This document shows positions 18,423-26,330 of a stretch of DNA of 64,000 nt, in pieces. This stretch comes from Eoetvoesia sp035555955. GTDB lineage: Bacteria; Pseudomonadota; Gammaproteobacteria; Burkholderiales; Burkholderiaceae_B. The notes below the pieces were generated by a model. That model searched no databases. It saw only the letters and a program-made list of their open reading frames with translations, and was not told where the DNA came from. The stretch covers positions 62,001 to 126,000 of the forward strand of contig NZ_DATMGA010000016.1 of assembly GCF_035555955.1 (NCBI RefSeq), read 5' to 3'. Numbering within the stretch: position 1 is the stretch's first letter; each line of letters opens with the position of its first letter. The position numbers and the translations under genes are program-made.

Positions 18423-19184
18423 ATGAGCCGCGTGTTCATTACCGGAGCGAGCAGCGGCATAGGCGCCGCGCTCGCTTTGATTTATGCGCGGCGCGGGGCG
18501 CGCCTGGGCCTGGTGGGGCGCAATCTCGACAGGCTCGAGGCAGTGCGGGCCGCGTTGCCGGGCGCGCACGACATCTACGTGCTGGATGTGCGCGACAGGG
18601 CCGCCCTGCATTCGGCGGCCCGTGATTTTCTTGCGGGTGGTTCGGTCGATGTGGTGGTGGCCAGCGCTGGCATCAGCGCCGGCACCCTTACCGAAGAGCT
18701 GGACGATTTTCGCGTGTTCGAAGCCATCATGGCCACCAACCTCAACGCCACGGTTGCGACCTTCGAGCCTTTCGTGACTGCCATGAAGCAGCGGGGGCGG
18801 GGCGCCCTGGTGGGCGTGTCCAGCGTGGCGGCCGTGCGGGGCTTGCCGGGTGCCGGCGCCTACAGTGCGTCCAAGGCGGCCGTGCGCAATTACTGCGAAA
18901 GCCTGAGGGTGGAACTGCGCCCTTACGGGGTCAAGGTGGTCACGCTTGCGCCGGGCTTCATCCGCACCCCCATGACGGCGCACAATCCCTACAAAATGCC
19001 GTTCCTGATGCCGGTGGAAGCTTTCGCCGAACAAGCGGCGCGGGCCATCGACCGCGGGGTCTCGTACAAGGTCATACCCTGGCAGATGGCCTGGGTGGCC
19101 AGGCTGCTGCGTTGCGTGCCGAACCGCGTCTACGATTACTTCGCCGTGCGCCGCAAGCGCAAGCCGCGCGCGCCGTCCGCCTGA
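18423..19184 (+). CDS. SDR family oxidoreductase
   Basis: A short-chain dehydrogenase of 253 residues from the ATG at 18423; a GTG two codons earlier is also in frame. It has the Rossmann motif TGASSGIG at the N-terminus, NRL-type NADP site GRNLDRLEAVR, an ASAGIS motif, the catalytic serine in VGVSSVAAVRG and YSASKAAV with the Tyr and Lys. The C-terminus is basic (FAVRRKRKPRAPSA), possibly membrane-associating. It begins 16 bp after carB, so it may be co-transcribed. Substrate unknown; resemblance is to broad-specificity or lipid SDRs. Confidence 0.78.
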   Translation: MSRVFITGASSGIGAALALIYARRGARLGLVGRNLDRLEAVRAALPGAHDIYVLDVRDRAALHSAARDFLAGGSVDVVVASAGISAGTLTEELDDFRVFEAIMATNLNATVATFEPFVTAMKQRGRGALVGVSSVAAVRGLPGAGAYSASKAAVRNYCESLRVELRPYGVKVVTLAPGFIRTPMTAHNPYKMPFLMPVEAFAEQAARAIDRGVSYKVIPWQMAWVARLLRCVPNRVYDYFAVRRKRKPRAPSA

Positions 19185-19237
19185 CCACGCGCCTCCGTAT
19201 CGTGGCGGAGAAGCTCCGGCCCTTGGGCCGGAGTTCT

Positions 19238-19657
19238 TCACTCGTCCTTCATCTTGCCGTCGACGTAGAACCAGCGGCCGTCTTCGCGCACGAAACGGCT
19301 GGTTTCCGTCATGCGCCGCGCCTTGCCGCCCTCGCGCCACCGGGCGGTGAATTCGACCACGGCGCCATCCGGACCGGTCTGCTCATGGCGATGCACGGCA
19401 AGCCCAAGCCAGCGGGCGCCGTGGGGCTGTCCGGGCGGGTCCAGGTCCAGTTGCGAAGGCCGGGTGGACGCGTGCCAGCTTGCCAGGAGATAAGGCTCAT
19501 CGCCCAGGGTGTAGGCGGTATAGCGCGAGCGCATCAGCGCTTCGGCGGTGGGGGCCGGCAGCCGGCCGCTTACATAGGGTTCGCAGCAGTCCGCAAACGA
19601 GGCTCCGGCGGGAAGGCCGCCGCAGGGGCAGGCGATGGTCGGCGGGTACTTTTTCAT
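19238..19657 (-). CDS. ychJ: YchJ family (UPF0225) SEC-C motif protein
   Basis: A small protein of 139 residues from MKKYPPTIACPCGGLPAGAS. The frame extends 58 codons upstream, but the family starts here. CPCG...FADCCEPYVSG is the SEC-C-like zinc-binding cluster. ALMRSRYTAYTLGDEPYLLASWH is the conserved NTF2-like core signature of the UPF0225 group, and the domain ends EFTARWREGGKARRMTETSRFVREDGRWFYVDG. Function is not established. It is transcribed divergently from the pyrimidine permease. Confidence 0.82.
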   Translation of the reverse strand: MKKYPPTIACPCGGLPAGASFADCCEPYVSGRLPAPTAEALMRSRYTAYTLGDEPYLLASWHASTRPSQLDLDPPGQPHGARWLGLAVHRHEQTGPDGAVVEFTARWREGGKARRMTETSRFVREDGRWFYVDGKMKDE

Positions 19658-19843
19658 GGTGCAAGATGTATTCGGGGGAATGGGCGGAATCCGAAACATG
19701 CAATATAAACCTTGCGGCGGGATGTCGCCGACCTTACACTTTCGCCGTCGCCGGCATCCAGGGAGCGTGGGCGGTGAAAGCCGCCCCGGCTTCCGGTTTT
19801 GTCGCGGACATCCTCGATAATCATTGAACAATAAGGCATCGCA

Positions 19844-21166
19844 ATGTCAAATTCCTATTTTCCCCGGTGGCGCCAGGTGCAGGGCGGGGCGCAGGCCGTC
19901 GTCGTGCAGCCCGATGAAAGGCTGTCCTGGCCGCAGAACATCGCCATGGGCGCCCAGCACGTCGTCGCCATGTTCGGCTCCACCATACTTGCACCGCTGC
20001 TCATGGGCTTCGATCCCAATCTCGCCATCCTCATGTCGGGGGTGGGCACGCTGATCTTCTTCGTGTTCGTGGGGGGGAGGGTTCCCAGCTACCTGGGGTC
20101 GAGTTTTGCCTTCATCGGCGGCGTCATCGCCGTCACCGGATATACGGGGGCGGGCCTCAATGCCAATATCGGCGTGGCCCTGGGCGCCATCATTGTTTGC
20201 GGCCTGGTCTATACGGCAATCGGCCTGCTGGTGTGGCTGGTCAATGTGCGCACCGGAGGCGCGGCCGAATGGATAGACCGCTGGATGCCACCGGTCGTGA
20301 CCGGCGCCATTGTCGCCGTCATCGGGCTGAACCTGGCGCCCATCGCCGCCAAGGGAGCCATGGGCGGCTCCACCTTCGAGGCCTTGATGGCCCTGATGAC
20401 GGTGTTGTGCGTGGGCGCCATCGCCGTATACACCCGCGGTACGGCCCAGCGCCTGCTGATTCTGGTGGGGTTGCTGCTGGCGTGCGTGATCTACGCCGTA
20501 TTCACCAATGGCCTGGGGCTGGGCAAGCCCATCGACTTCAGCGGCGTGGCCGCTGCGGCCTGGGTGGGCCTGCCGCATTTTTCCAGCCCGGTGTTCGAGA
20601 CCCATGCCATCAGCGTCATCGTGCCGGTGGCCATCATCCTGGTGGCCGAGAACCTGGGGCACATCAAGGCGGTCAGCGCCATGACCGGCCGCAACCTCGA
20701 CGTCTACCTGGGCCGCGCCTTTGTCGGCGACGGCGTGGCGACCATGGTGTCGGGAGCGGTGGGCGGCACCGGCGTCACGACCTATGCCGAGAACATCGGG
20801 GTCATGACGGTTACCCGCATCTATTCCACCCTGGTTTTCGTGCTGGCGGCGATCATCGCCATTCTGCTCGGCTTTTCCCCCAAGTTCGGCGCGCTGATCC
20901 AGACGATACCGGGGCCGGTTCTGGGCGGCATGTCCATCGTCGTGTTCGGGCTGATCGCCGTGGCCGGCGCGCGCATCTGGGTGGTCAACCAGGTGGATTT
21001 CGGCGACAACCGCAACCTTATCGTCGCGGCGGTCACACTGGTGCTGGGCGCCGGGAATTTCTCGGTGCAGTTCGGGGCGTTCAAGCTCGACGGCATCGGC
21101 ACGGCCACCTTCGGCGCCATCATCCTGTACGCCTTGCTGCGCATAGGCAGCCGCGGCAAGGCCTGA
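19844..21166 (+). CDS. NCS2 family nucleobase permease, RutG/uracil permease-like
   Basis: A 440-residue inner-membrane proton symporter with about 14 hydrophobic segments. From memory it resembles E. coli RutG closely along its length: PDERLSWPQNIAMGAQH, VAMFGSTILAPLLMGFDPNL, GGRVPSYLGSSFAFIG, ILVAENLGHIKAVSAMTGRN and GGTGVTTYAENIGVM (the NCS2 signature region). Uracil or another pyrimidine is the likely substrate. No rut catabolic genes are nearby; carAB just upstream supplies de novo pyrimidine synthesis, so a salvage partner is reasonable. A candidate -10 GATAAT sits at 19816-19821. Confidence 0.85.
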   Translation: MSNSYFPRWRQVQGGAQAVVVQPDERLSWPQNIAMGAQHVVAMFGSTILAPLLMGFDPNLAILMSGVGTLIFFVFVGGRVPSYLGSSFAFIGGVIAVTGYTGAGLNANIGVALGAIIVCGLVYTAIGLLVWLVNVRTGGAAEWIDRWMPPVVTGAIVAVIGLNLAPIAAKGAMGGSTFEALMALMTVLCVGAIAVYTRGTAQRLLILVGLLLACVIYAVFTNGLGLGKPIDFSGVAAAAWVGLPHFSSPVFETHAISVIVPVAIILVAENLGHIKAVSAMTGRNLDVYLGRAFVGDGVATMVSGAVGGTGVTTYAENIGVMTVTRIYSTLVFVLAAIIAILLGFSPKFGALIQTIPGPVLGGMSIVVFGLIAVAGARIWVVNQVDFGDNRNLIVAAVTLVLGAGNFSVQFGAFKLDGIGTATFGAIILYALLRIGSRGKA

Positions 21167-21280
21167 AAAACCTGGAAACAAGCCATCCCGGGGCCGATTC
21201 ATAGGCCCTCCTGGCGAGGCTCCCCCGCTTTATGCCGGGGGGCTTGCAATTTATGCCAACATTGCCGACAATACATCCAG

Positions 21281-21313
21281 ATCCCCGGCATTCATACCGT
21301 CGGGGATTTACTT
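21281..21313 (+). terminator. candidate terminator hairpin, permease-greA gap
   Basis: The perfect stem ATCCCCG/CGGGGAT is followed by TTACTTT. The T tract is imperfect and the loop is 13 bases, so this is a weak candidate for ending the permease transcript. Confidence 0.35.
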
Positions 21314-21412
21314 TGAGCCCTGCAAACCTGTTGTAAATAGACATAAAAATCCAACGGTTCCACGGGCTTGCATCCTCCGAAAGGCATTCTGCGCTTTCGC
21401 TTAATTAATTAT

Positions 21413-21442
21413 GGGGCGCCCCTTCTTGGGGGGCGTCTTTTT
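21413..21442 (+). terminator. intrinsic terminator in the greA leader
   Basis: The stem CGCCCC (21417-21422) pairs with GGGGCG (21430-21435) and is followed at once by TCTTTTT (21436-21442). It ends only 20 bases before the greA ATG, so any promoter upstream of it must read through it to express greA. E. coli greA also has a leader terminator that yields short RNAs, so attenuation is plausible. Confidence 0.6.
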
Positions 21443-21462
21443 ACTTTTGATTCAGGAATGTT

Positions 21463-21939
21463 ATGTCTGCGATCCCGTTGACAACCAGCGGCGCTGAGCG
21501 CTTGCAAAAAGAGTTGCATCGTTTGAAAACCATCGAGCGACCCGAAATCATCAATGCCATTGCCGAAGCGCGCGCCCAGGGCGATCTCTCCGAGAACGCC
21601 GAGTACGACGCCGCCCGTGAGCGCCAGGCTTTTGTGGAAGGCCGCATCAAAGAGCTGGAAAGCACGCTTTCCAATGCGCAAATCATCGATCCTTCGGCGC
21701 TGGACGTCGAAGGCAAGGCCGTGTTCGGCGCCACGGTCGAAATCGAGGACCTCGAATCCGGCGAGCGCGTCACGTATCAAATCGTGGGCGATGTCGAGGC
21801 CGACATCCGCTCCAACCGCATTTCCGTCTCCAGCCCGGTGGCCCGCGCCCTTATCGGCAAGTCCGAAGGCGACGTGGTCGAGGTGCAGGCCCCGGCCGGC
21901 CTGCGCGAATACGAGGTCCTGACCGTCAGCTATATTTGA
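21463..21939 (+). CDS. greA: transcription elongation factor GreA
   Basis: A 158-residue factor that stimulates cleavage of backtracked RNA by RNA polymerase. The N-terminal coiled coil carries ARAQGDLSENAEYDAARERQAF, whose D..E pair at the tip (DLSENAEY) is the catalytic acidic motif. The C-terminal FKBP-like domain ends RISVSSPVARALIGKSEGDVVEVQAPAG. Length is exactly that of the family. The ribosome-binding site CAGGAA precedes the ATG. The gene follows the leader terminator at 21413-21442. Confidence 0.95.
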   Translation: MSAIPLTTSGAERLQKELHRLKTIERPEIINAIAEARAQGDLSENAEYDAARERQAFVEGRIKELESTLSNAQIIDPSALDVEGKAVFGATVEIEDLESGERVTYQIVGDVEADIRSNRISVSSPVARALIGKSEGDVVEVQAPAGLREYEVLTVSYI

Positions 21940-22054
21940 AGCGCGCTGTCTGGTTGATTCGCAATCCAGGCAAAACGGCCTGCCAGCCGTGTAAAATGTC
22001 CCTGATTCGCCGCGGTTTCGCCGTTGGCCGGCGCCGGGAAGCGAAGGTAAAAAG

Positions 22055-22086
22055 AAAAAGCCCGCACAATTTGTCGGGCTTTAAAT
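22055..22086 (-). terminator. terminator between greA and yhbY (bidirectional)
   Basis: The stem AAAGCCCG (22057-22064) pairs with CGGGCTTT (22075-22082). On the minus strand it is followed by a T-rich tract (CTTTTTCTTTTTACC), a good end for yhbY. On the plus strand TTTAAATGTTTT follows, so it may also end greA. Confidence 0.7.
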
Positions 22087-22101
22087 GTTTTCAGGGTGTC
22101 A

Positions 22102-22659
22102 TCAGCGTTTTGTGCTGCTGCGCCGGGCTCCGGCCCGCAACGAAAGGGCGCTGCCCGCGCGGCGCGGAATGCGATGCGCCGGGGTGTCGGCGGCCTGGGC
22201 GCGGCGCGCCTTGGGCGCCGCGTTTTCCAGGCGCTCGGTTTTTTGGGCGGCTCGTTTGGCGATTTCGCCCTTGCGGCTAAGGCTGGCGCCGGTGGCGGCC
22301 TGTTTCTTGGGCGTGTAGGGCTCGTTGGGTTTGCGGATGGCGCGCGTGGCGTTGCGGGCCTCGGCTTCGGCTTTAACGGCGGCGGCATCGGGGCGGTACA
22401 CAATAAGCGTCTTGCCCAGGTGGTGCACCGGGGCGCACGACAGGGTGTCGCAAATGGTTTGCAGCATGGCCTCGCGTTCGTCCCGGTCCGCGCCATTGAC
22501 GCGTATTTTGATCAATTGGTGGGCGGCAAGGTGGGTTTCGATTTCCTTGAGAACCGGCTCGGTCAGGCCGCGGTCGCCGATTTGCACGACGACCCGCAAA
22601 GGATGGGCGCTGGCGCGTAAGGCGCTGCGCTCCTGGGAAGTAATTTCTAGTTTGGACAT
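22102..22659 (-). CDS. yhbY: YhbY family ribosome assembly RNA-binding protein
   Basis: A CRM-domain RNA-binding protein that associates with pre-50S particles. Residues 1-97 form the domain: LTSQERSALRASAHPLRVVVQIGDRGLTEPVLKEIE, then LIKIRVNGADRDEREAM and the GKTLIVYRP end strand. The E. coli protein is 97 residues; this one has 185, with an Ala/Lys/Arg-rich low-complexity tail that is probably disordered and RNA-binding. It is divergent from rlmE with only 17 bp between the starts, so the promoters must overlap the opposing genes' 5' ends. Confidence 0.87.
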   Translation of the reverse strand: MSKLEITSQERSALRASAHPLRVVVQIGDRGLTEPVLKEIETHLAAHQLIKIRVNGADRDEREAMLQTICDTLSCAPVHHLGKTLIVYRPDAAAVKAEAEARNATRAIRKPNEPYTPKKQAATGASLSRKGEIAKRAAQKTERLENAAPKARRAQAADTPAHRIPRRAGSALSLRAGARRSSTKR

Positions 22660-22676
22660 AACGAGATTGTACGGGA

Positions 22677-23318
22677 ATGGCTAAAAAAAAATTCTCAAAA
22701 GAATGGATTCAGCAGCATATAAACGACCCGTATGTCAAAATGGCGCAACAAAAAGGCTATCGGGCCCGGGCGGCGTTCAAGCTCATTGAAATCCTGGATA
22801 CCGAAAAGCTCATGCGCCGGGGCGATATCGTGGTCGATCTTGGCTCGGCCCCGGGCAGTTGGTCCCAGGTCGCCCGCGAGCGCCTGCTGGGGGCGGGCGG
22901 GGTCATCGACGGCCGCGTCATTGCGCTCGACCTGCTTCCCATGGAGCCCGTCGCCGGCGTCGAATTCATCCAGGGCGATTTTCGCGAAGAGTCCGTGCTC
23001 CAGCAATTGCAACAATTGGTTGGCGAGCAGCAGGTGGATCTTGTAATTTCCGACATGGCCCCCAATTTATCCGGGGTAGGGTCGGCCGATTCCGCGCGCA
23101 TCCAGCACGTATGCGACTTGGCGCTCGATTTTTCGTGCCGGCATTTGAAGGCCGACGGGGCGCTCATCGTCAAGGCGTTTCATGGCAGCGGGTTTTCGCA
23201 AATCGTCGAATCGTTCAAGAAGCATTTCGAACGCGTCGTCGAGCGCAAGCCCAAGGCTTCACGCGACAAATCCGCCGAAACCTTCCTGGTCGGCCGCCGC
23301 CTGAAGCGGCGGGGCTAG
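22677..23318 (+). CDS. rlmE: 23S rRNA (uridine-2'-O-)-methyltransferase RlmE
   Basis: RrmJ/FtsJ methyltransferase, 213 residues, which 2'-O-methylates U2552 of 23S rRNA in late 50S assembly. The SAM-binding motif VVDLGSAPGSWSQVA, the DMAPNLSG motif and the KAFHGSGFSQIV segment carry the family catalytic K-D-K-E residues. SKEWIQQHINDPYVKMAQQKGYRARAAFKL is the standard N-terminus. It is adjacent to ftsH as in many proteobacteria and divergent from another ribosome-assembly gene, yhbY. Confidence 0.94.
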   Translation: MAKKKFSKEWIQQHINDPYVKMAQQKGYRARAAFKLIEILDTEKLMRRGDIVVDLGSAPGSWSQVARERLLGAGGVIDGRVIALDLLPMEPVAGVEFIQGDFREESVLQQLQQLVGEQQVDLVISDMAPNLSGVGSADSARIQHVCDLALDFSCRHLKADGALIVKAFHGSGFSQIVESFKKHFERVVERKPKASRDKSAETFLVGRRLKRRG

Positions 23319-23538
23319 TCAAAACCCTTGTCAAGGCGACTCCTCGATAAGGGTTGACGGGCTCCAGGATGGAAAAACGCCCGGTTTGTCCGGAAACGGG
23401 CGTAAGTGGTTTGCCGGGGTGATTCTTGGGGTTTTCCCAGCATCGTTCTTGCTATCAGGTTAGAATGAATCATTGAAATTGCTTGTATGGCCGCTGTATT
23501 GCGGGGCGGTGCTTACAGGTCGTGGTCACAAGCAGGAG

Positions 23539-25449
23539 ATGGCTTTGAACAACTCGTTTTCCAAGGTGGCGGTCTGGATGGTGATCGCTCTCGTTCTGTT
23601 TACTGTTTTCAAGCAGTTCGACGGGCATGTCGCCTCCACAGATACCGTAAGCTACACCCAGTTCATGAACGATGCGCAGGCTGGCCGCATCAACAAGGTC
23701 GATATCCAGGGCGACACCCTTTACGTCACCCCCGATTCGGGGCGCTCCTACAGCCTGACTTCGCCCGGCGATCTCTGGATGGTGCCCGAGCTCGTCAAAT
23801 ACGGCGTGCAGGTTTCCGGCAAGGCGCGCGAAGAACCGTCCTTCCTGACCAGCCTGTTCGTTTCCTGGTTCCCCATGCTGCTGCTCATCGGCGTATGGAT
23901 CTTCTTCATGCGGCAAATGCAGGGCGGCGGCAAGGGCGGGGCGTTCAGCTTCGGCAAGTCGCGCGCCCGCATGATGGACGAAAACACCAACAACATCACC
24001 TTTGCGGACGTCGCGGGCTGCGACGAGGCCAAGGAAGACGTGCGCGAACTGGTCGATTTCCTGCGCGACCCAACCAAATTCCAGCGCCTGGGCGGCCGCA
24101 TCCCCCGCGGCGTGCTGCTGGTGGGTTCGCCCGGAACGGGTAAAACCCTGCTGGCCAAGGCCATCGCCGGCGAAGCCAAGGTGCCGTTCTTCAGCATTTC
24201 GGGCTCCGATTTCGTCGAAATGTTCGTCGGCGTGGGCGCGGCCCGCGTGCGCGACATGTTCGAAAACGCCAAAAAGCAGGCGCCCTGCATCATTTTCATC
24301 GACGAAATCGATGCCGTGGGCCGCCAGCGCGGCGCCGGCCTGGGCGGCGGCAACGACGAACGCGAACAAACGCTCAACCAGCTGCTGGTCGAAATGGACG
24401 GTTTTGAAACCGGCCAGGGCGTATTGGTCATCGCCGCCACCAACCGTCCCGACGTGCTCGACCCGGCATTGCTGCGGCCCGGCCGCTTCGACCGCCAGGT
24501 CGTTGTGTCGCTGCCCGATATCCGCGGCCGCGAGCAAATCCTCAAGGTCCACATGCGCAAGGTGCCCTTGTCGCAAGACGTCGACGCCCTCATCCTGGCC
24601 CGCGGCACTCCCGGCTTCTCGGGCGCGGACCTGGCCAACCTGGTCAACGAGGCCGCCTTGTTCGCGGCGCGGCGCAATGGCCGCACGGTCGACATGAGCG
24701 ACTTCGAAAAGGCCAAGGACAAGATCATCATGGGCGCCGAGCGGCGCGCATTGGTCATGCCCGAGGAAGAGCGCAAGAACACGGCCTACCACGAATCGGG
24801 CCATGCCCTGGTGGCGCGCAGCCTGCCCAAGACCGATCCGGTCCACAAGGTCACCATCATTCCTCGCGGCCGGGCCCTGGGCGTCACCATGCAGTTGCCC
24901 GAAGGCGACCGCTACAGCATGGACAAAGAGCGCCTGCTCAATACCATTGCCGTGCTGTTCGGGGGCCGCATCGCCGAAGAAGTCTTCATGCATCAAATGA
25001 CCACCGGCGCCTCCAACGACTTCGAGCGCGCCACGGCCATCGCCCGCGACATCGTCACGCGCTACGGCATGACCGACTCCCTGGGGCCGGTGGTGTATGC
25101 CGAAAACGAGGGCGAAGTCTTCCTGGGCCGCAGCGTTACCAAGACCACGCACGTGTCCGAGTCCACCATGCAAAAGGTGGATCAGGAAATCCGCGCCATC
25201 ATCGACCAGCAGTATTCGGTAGCCCGCAACATCATCGAGTCCAACCGCGACAAAATGGAAGCCATGGCCGGCGCGCTGCTCGAATGGGAAACCATCGATG
25301 CCGATCAAATCGAAGACATCATGCAGGGCCGCGCTCCGCGTCCCCCCAAGAACTTCGATTCCTCGTCGTCCGATACGCCCAACAGCAAGCCGCCCGCCGG
25401 CGTGTCTCCCGTGGGCGATGGCGGCAGCGCGGCTGCCAAGCCGGTTTAG
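23539..25449 (+). CDS. ftsH: ATP-dependent zinc metalloprotease FtsH
   Basis: A membrane-anchored AAA+ protease, 636 residues from MALNNSFSKVAVWMV. The start is fixed by the AGGAG ribosome-binding site at 23533-23537; an in-frame ATG 22 codons upstream lacks one. Two transmembrane helices (about 5-25 and 103-123) flank a periplasmic domain. AAA motifs follow: Walker A GSPGTGKTLLAKA, Walker B IIFIDEIDAVG, second region of homology NRPDVLDPALLRPGRFDRQ. The zinc site YHESGHALVA (HEXXH) lies near residue 417. The tail is low-complexity Ser/Pro/Gly. It degrades short-lived and misassembled membrane proteins. The stop codon lies inside a 24-bp palindrome. Confidence 0.95.
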   Translation: MALNNSFSKVAVWMVIALVLFTVFKQFDGHVASTDTVSYTQFMNDAQAGRINKVDIQGDTLYVTPDSGRSYSLTSPGDLWMVPELVKYGVQVSGKAREEPSFLTSLFVSWFPMLLLIGVWIFFMRQMQGGGKGGAFSFGKSRARMMDENTNNITFADVAGCDEAKEDVRELVDFLRDPTKFQRLGGRIPRGVLLVGSPGTGKTLLAKAIAGEAKVPFFSISGSDFVEMFVGVGAARVRDMFENAKKQAPCIIFIDEIDAVGRQRGAGLGGGNDEREQTLNQLLVEMDGFETGQGVLVIAATNRPDVLDPALLRPGRFDRQVVVSLPDIRGREQILKVHMRKVPLSQDVDALILARGTPGFSGADLANLVNEAALFAARRNGRTVDMSDFEKAKDKIIMGAERRALVMPEEERKNTAYHESGHALVARSLPKTDPVHKVTIIPRGRALGVTMQLPEGDRYSMDKERLLNTIAVLFGGRIAEEVFMHQMTTGASNDFERATAIARDIVTRYGMTDSLGPVVYAENEGEVFLGRSVTKTTHVSESTMQKVDQEIRAIIDQQYSVARNIIESNRDKMEAMAGALLEWETIDADQIEDIMQGRAPRPPKNFDSSSSDTPNSKPPAGVSPVGDGGSAAAKPV

Positions 25450-25469
25450 GGCCTGTTAACAGGCCCTAA
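25446..25469 (+). repeat. 24-bp perfect palindrome at the ftsH stop codon
   Basis: A perfect inverted repeat with left arm TTAGGGCCTG, centre TTAA and right arm CAGGCCCTAA. It includes the TAG stop of ftsH (25447-25449). Related sequences directly follow the stops of ybaB, the GNAT gene and ppk. It could form a hairpin but lacks a T tract, so it may be a REP-like element or protein site. Confidence 0.8.
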
Positions 25470-25490
25470 GGCTACGCCAGAACCGCGTCA

Positions 25491-26330
25491 ATGAGTCCGA
25501 TCTTGCTTTGCGGGCGCTTCGAGTTGCCGCTTGAGCGCCCGCTTGTCATGGGGATCGTCAACGTCACCCCCGACTCCTTTTCCGACGGCTCCCTGCATTT
25601 CGAAACCGATGCGGCCATTGCCCATGCCCGCCGGCTTGTCCAGGAAGGCGCCGACATCCTGGATATCGGCGCCGAGTCCACGCGTCCCGGCGCCGACCCG
25701 GTGTCCGTCCAGGAAGAGCTGAACCGCCTGCTGCCCGTCATCGAAGGGCTCCGAGCCGCCGGCGTGCCGATTTCCATCGACACCTTCAAGCCCCAGGTCA
25801 TGAGCCGGGTCCTGGATGCCGGGGCGGACATGATCAACGACATCTACGGCTTCCGCCAGCCGGGCGCGCTCGACGCCGTGGCGGACTCTCGCTGCGGCCT
25901 GTGCGTCATGCACATGCAGGGCGAGCCGCGCACCATGCAGGCGGCACCGCATTACGACGATGTCGTGGGCGAAGTCCGGCGCTTCCTGCAGGAAAGGGTG
26001 GCCGCCCTGGAGGAAAAAGGCGTGGACCGCAGGCGTATACTTCTGGATCCCGGTTTCGGCTTCGGCAAGACCGCCGGGCAAAATTATTTTTTATTACAGA
26101 ATTTGCGGCAATTGCGCTTCGATTCCTATCCCTGGCTGGTGGCGCTGTCCCGCAAGTCGATGATCGGCCACGTTACCGGCCGTCCGGCCGCGCAGCGCCT
26201 GGGGGGCAGCATTGCCGGAGCGCTGGCCGGGGTCGTCCGCGGAGCGCAGATGCTGCGGGTGCACGATGTCGCCGCAACCGTCGACGCCATCAAGGTATGG
26301 CAAACCATAGAACATGGGGTACATGAATGA
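25491..26330 (+). CDS. folP: dihydropteroate synthase
   Basis: A 279-residue TIM-barrel enzyme that joins p-aminobenzoate to dihydropterin pyrophosphate in folate synthesis, the target of sulfonamides. Signatures: MGIVNVTPDSFSDG near the N-terminus, DIGAESTRPGADPVS, SIDTFKPQVM, INDIYGF, ILLDPGFGFGKTAGQN and ALSRKSMIGHVTG. The 3' end overlaps glmM by 4 bases (ATGA at 26327-26330), showing coupling. The ftsH-folP-glmM order is conserved. Confidence 0.94.
   Translation: MSPILLCGRFELPLERPLVMGIVNVTPDSFSDGSLHFETDAAIAHARRLVQEGADILDIGAESTRPGADPVSVQEELNRLLPVIEGLRAAGVPISIDTFKPQVMSRVLDAGADMINDIYGFRQPGALDAVADSRCGLCVMHMQGEPRTMQAAPHYDDVVGEVRRFLQERVAALEEKGVDRRRILLDPGFGFGKTAGQNYFLLQNLRQLRFDSYPWLVALSRKSMIGHVTGRPAAQRLGGSIAGALAGVVRGAQMLRVHDVAATVDAIKVWQTIEHGVHE

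Larger units (their letters stand above)
21167..21462 (+). other. 296-bp gene-free leader region before greA with three hairpins
   Basis: No coding region is seen. Three stem-loops lie in a row: a C-run/G-run hairpin at about 21222-21247, a 7-bp perfect stem ATCCCCG (21281-21287) with CGGGGAT (21301-21307), and an intrinsic terminator at 21413-21442 just before greA. An AT-rich stretch at 21330-21350 could hold a promoter, but no convincing -35/-10 pair is visible. Confidence 0.6.

Noticed and set aside
15119..18460. 1113-codon open frame antisense to carB
   Set aside because: High-GC third-position shadow; the carB strand has full-length family conservation and the antisense frame has none.
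23374..23403. Intrinsic terminator after rlmE
   Set aside because: The stem ACGCCCG/CGGGCGT exists, but the T tract is on the minus strand (…GGGCGTTTTTCC), where no gene ends, so it was not listed as a terminator.
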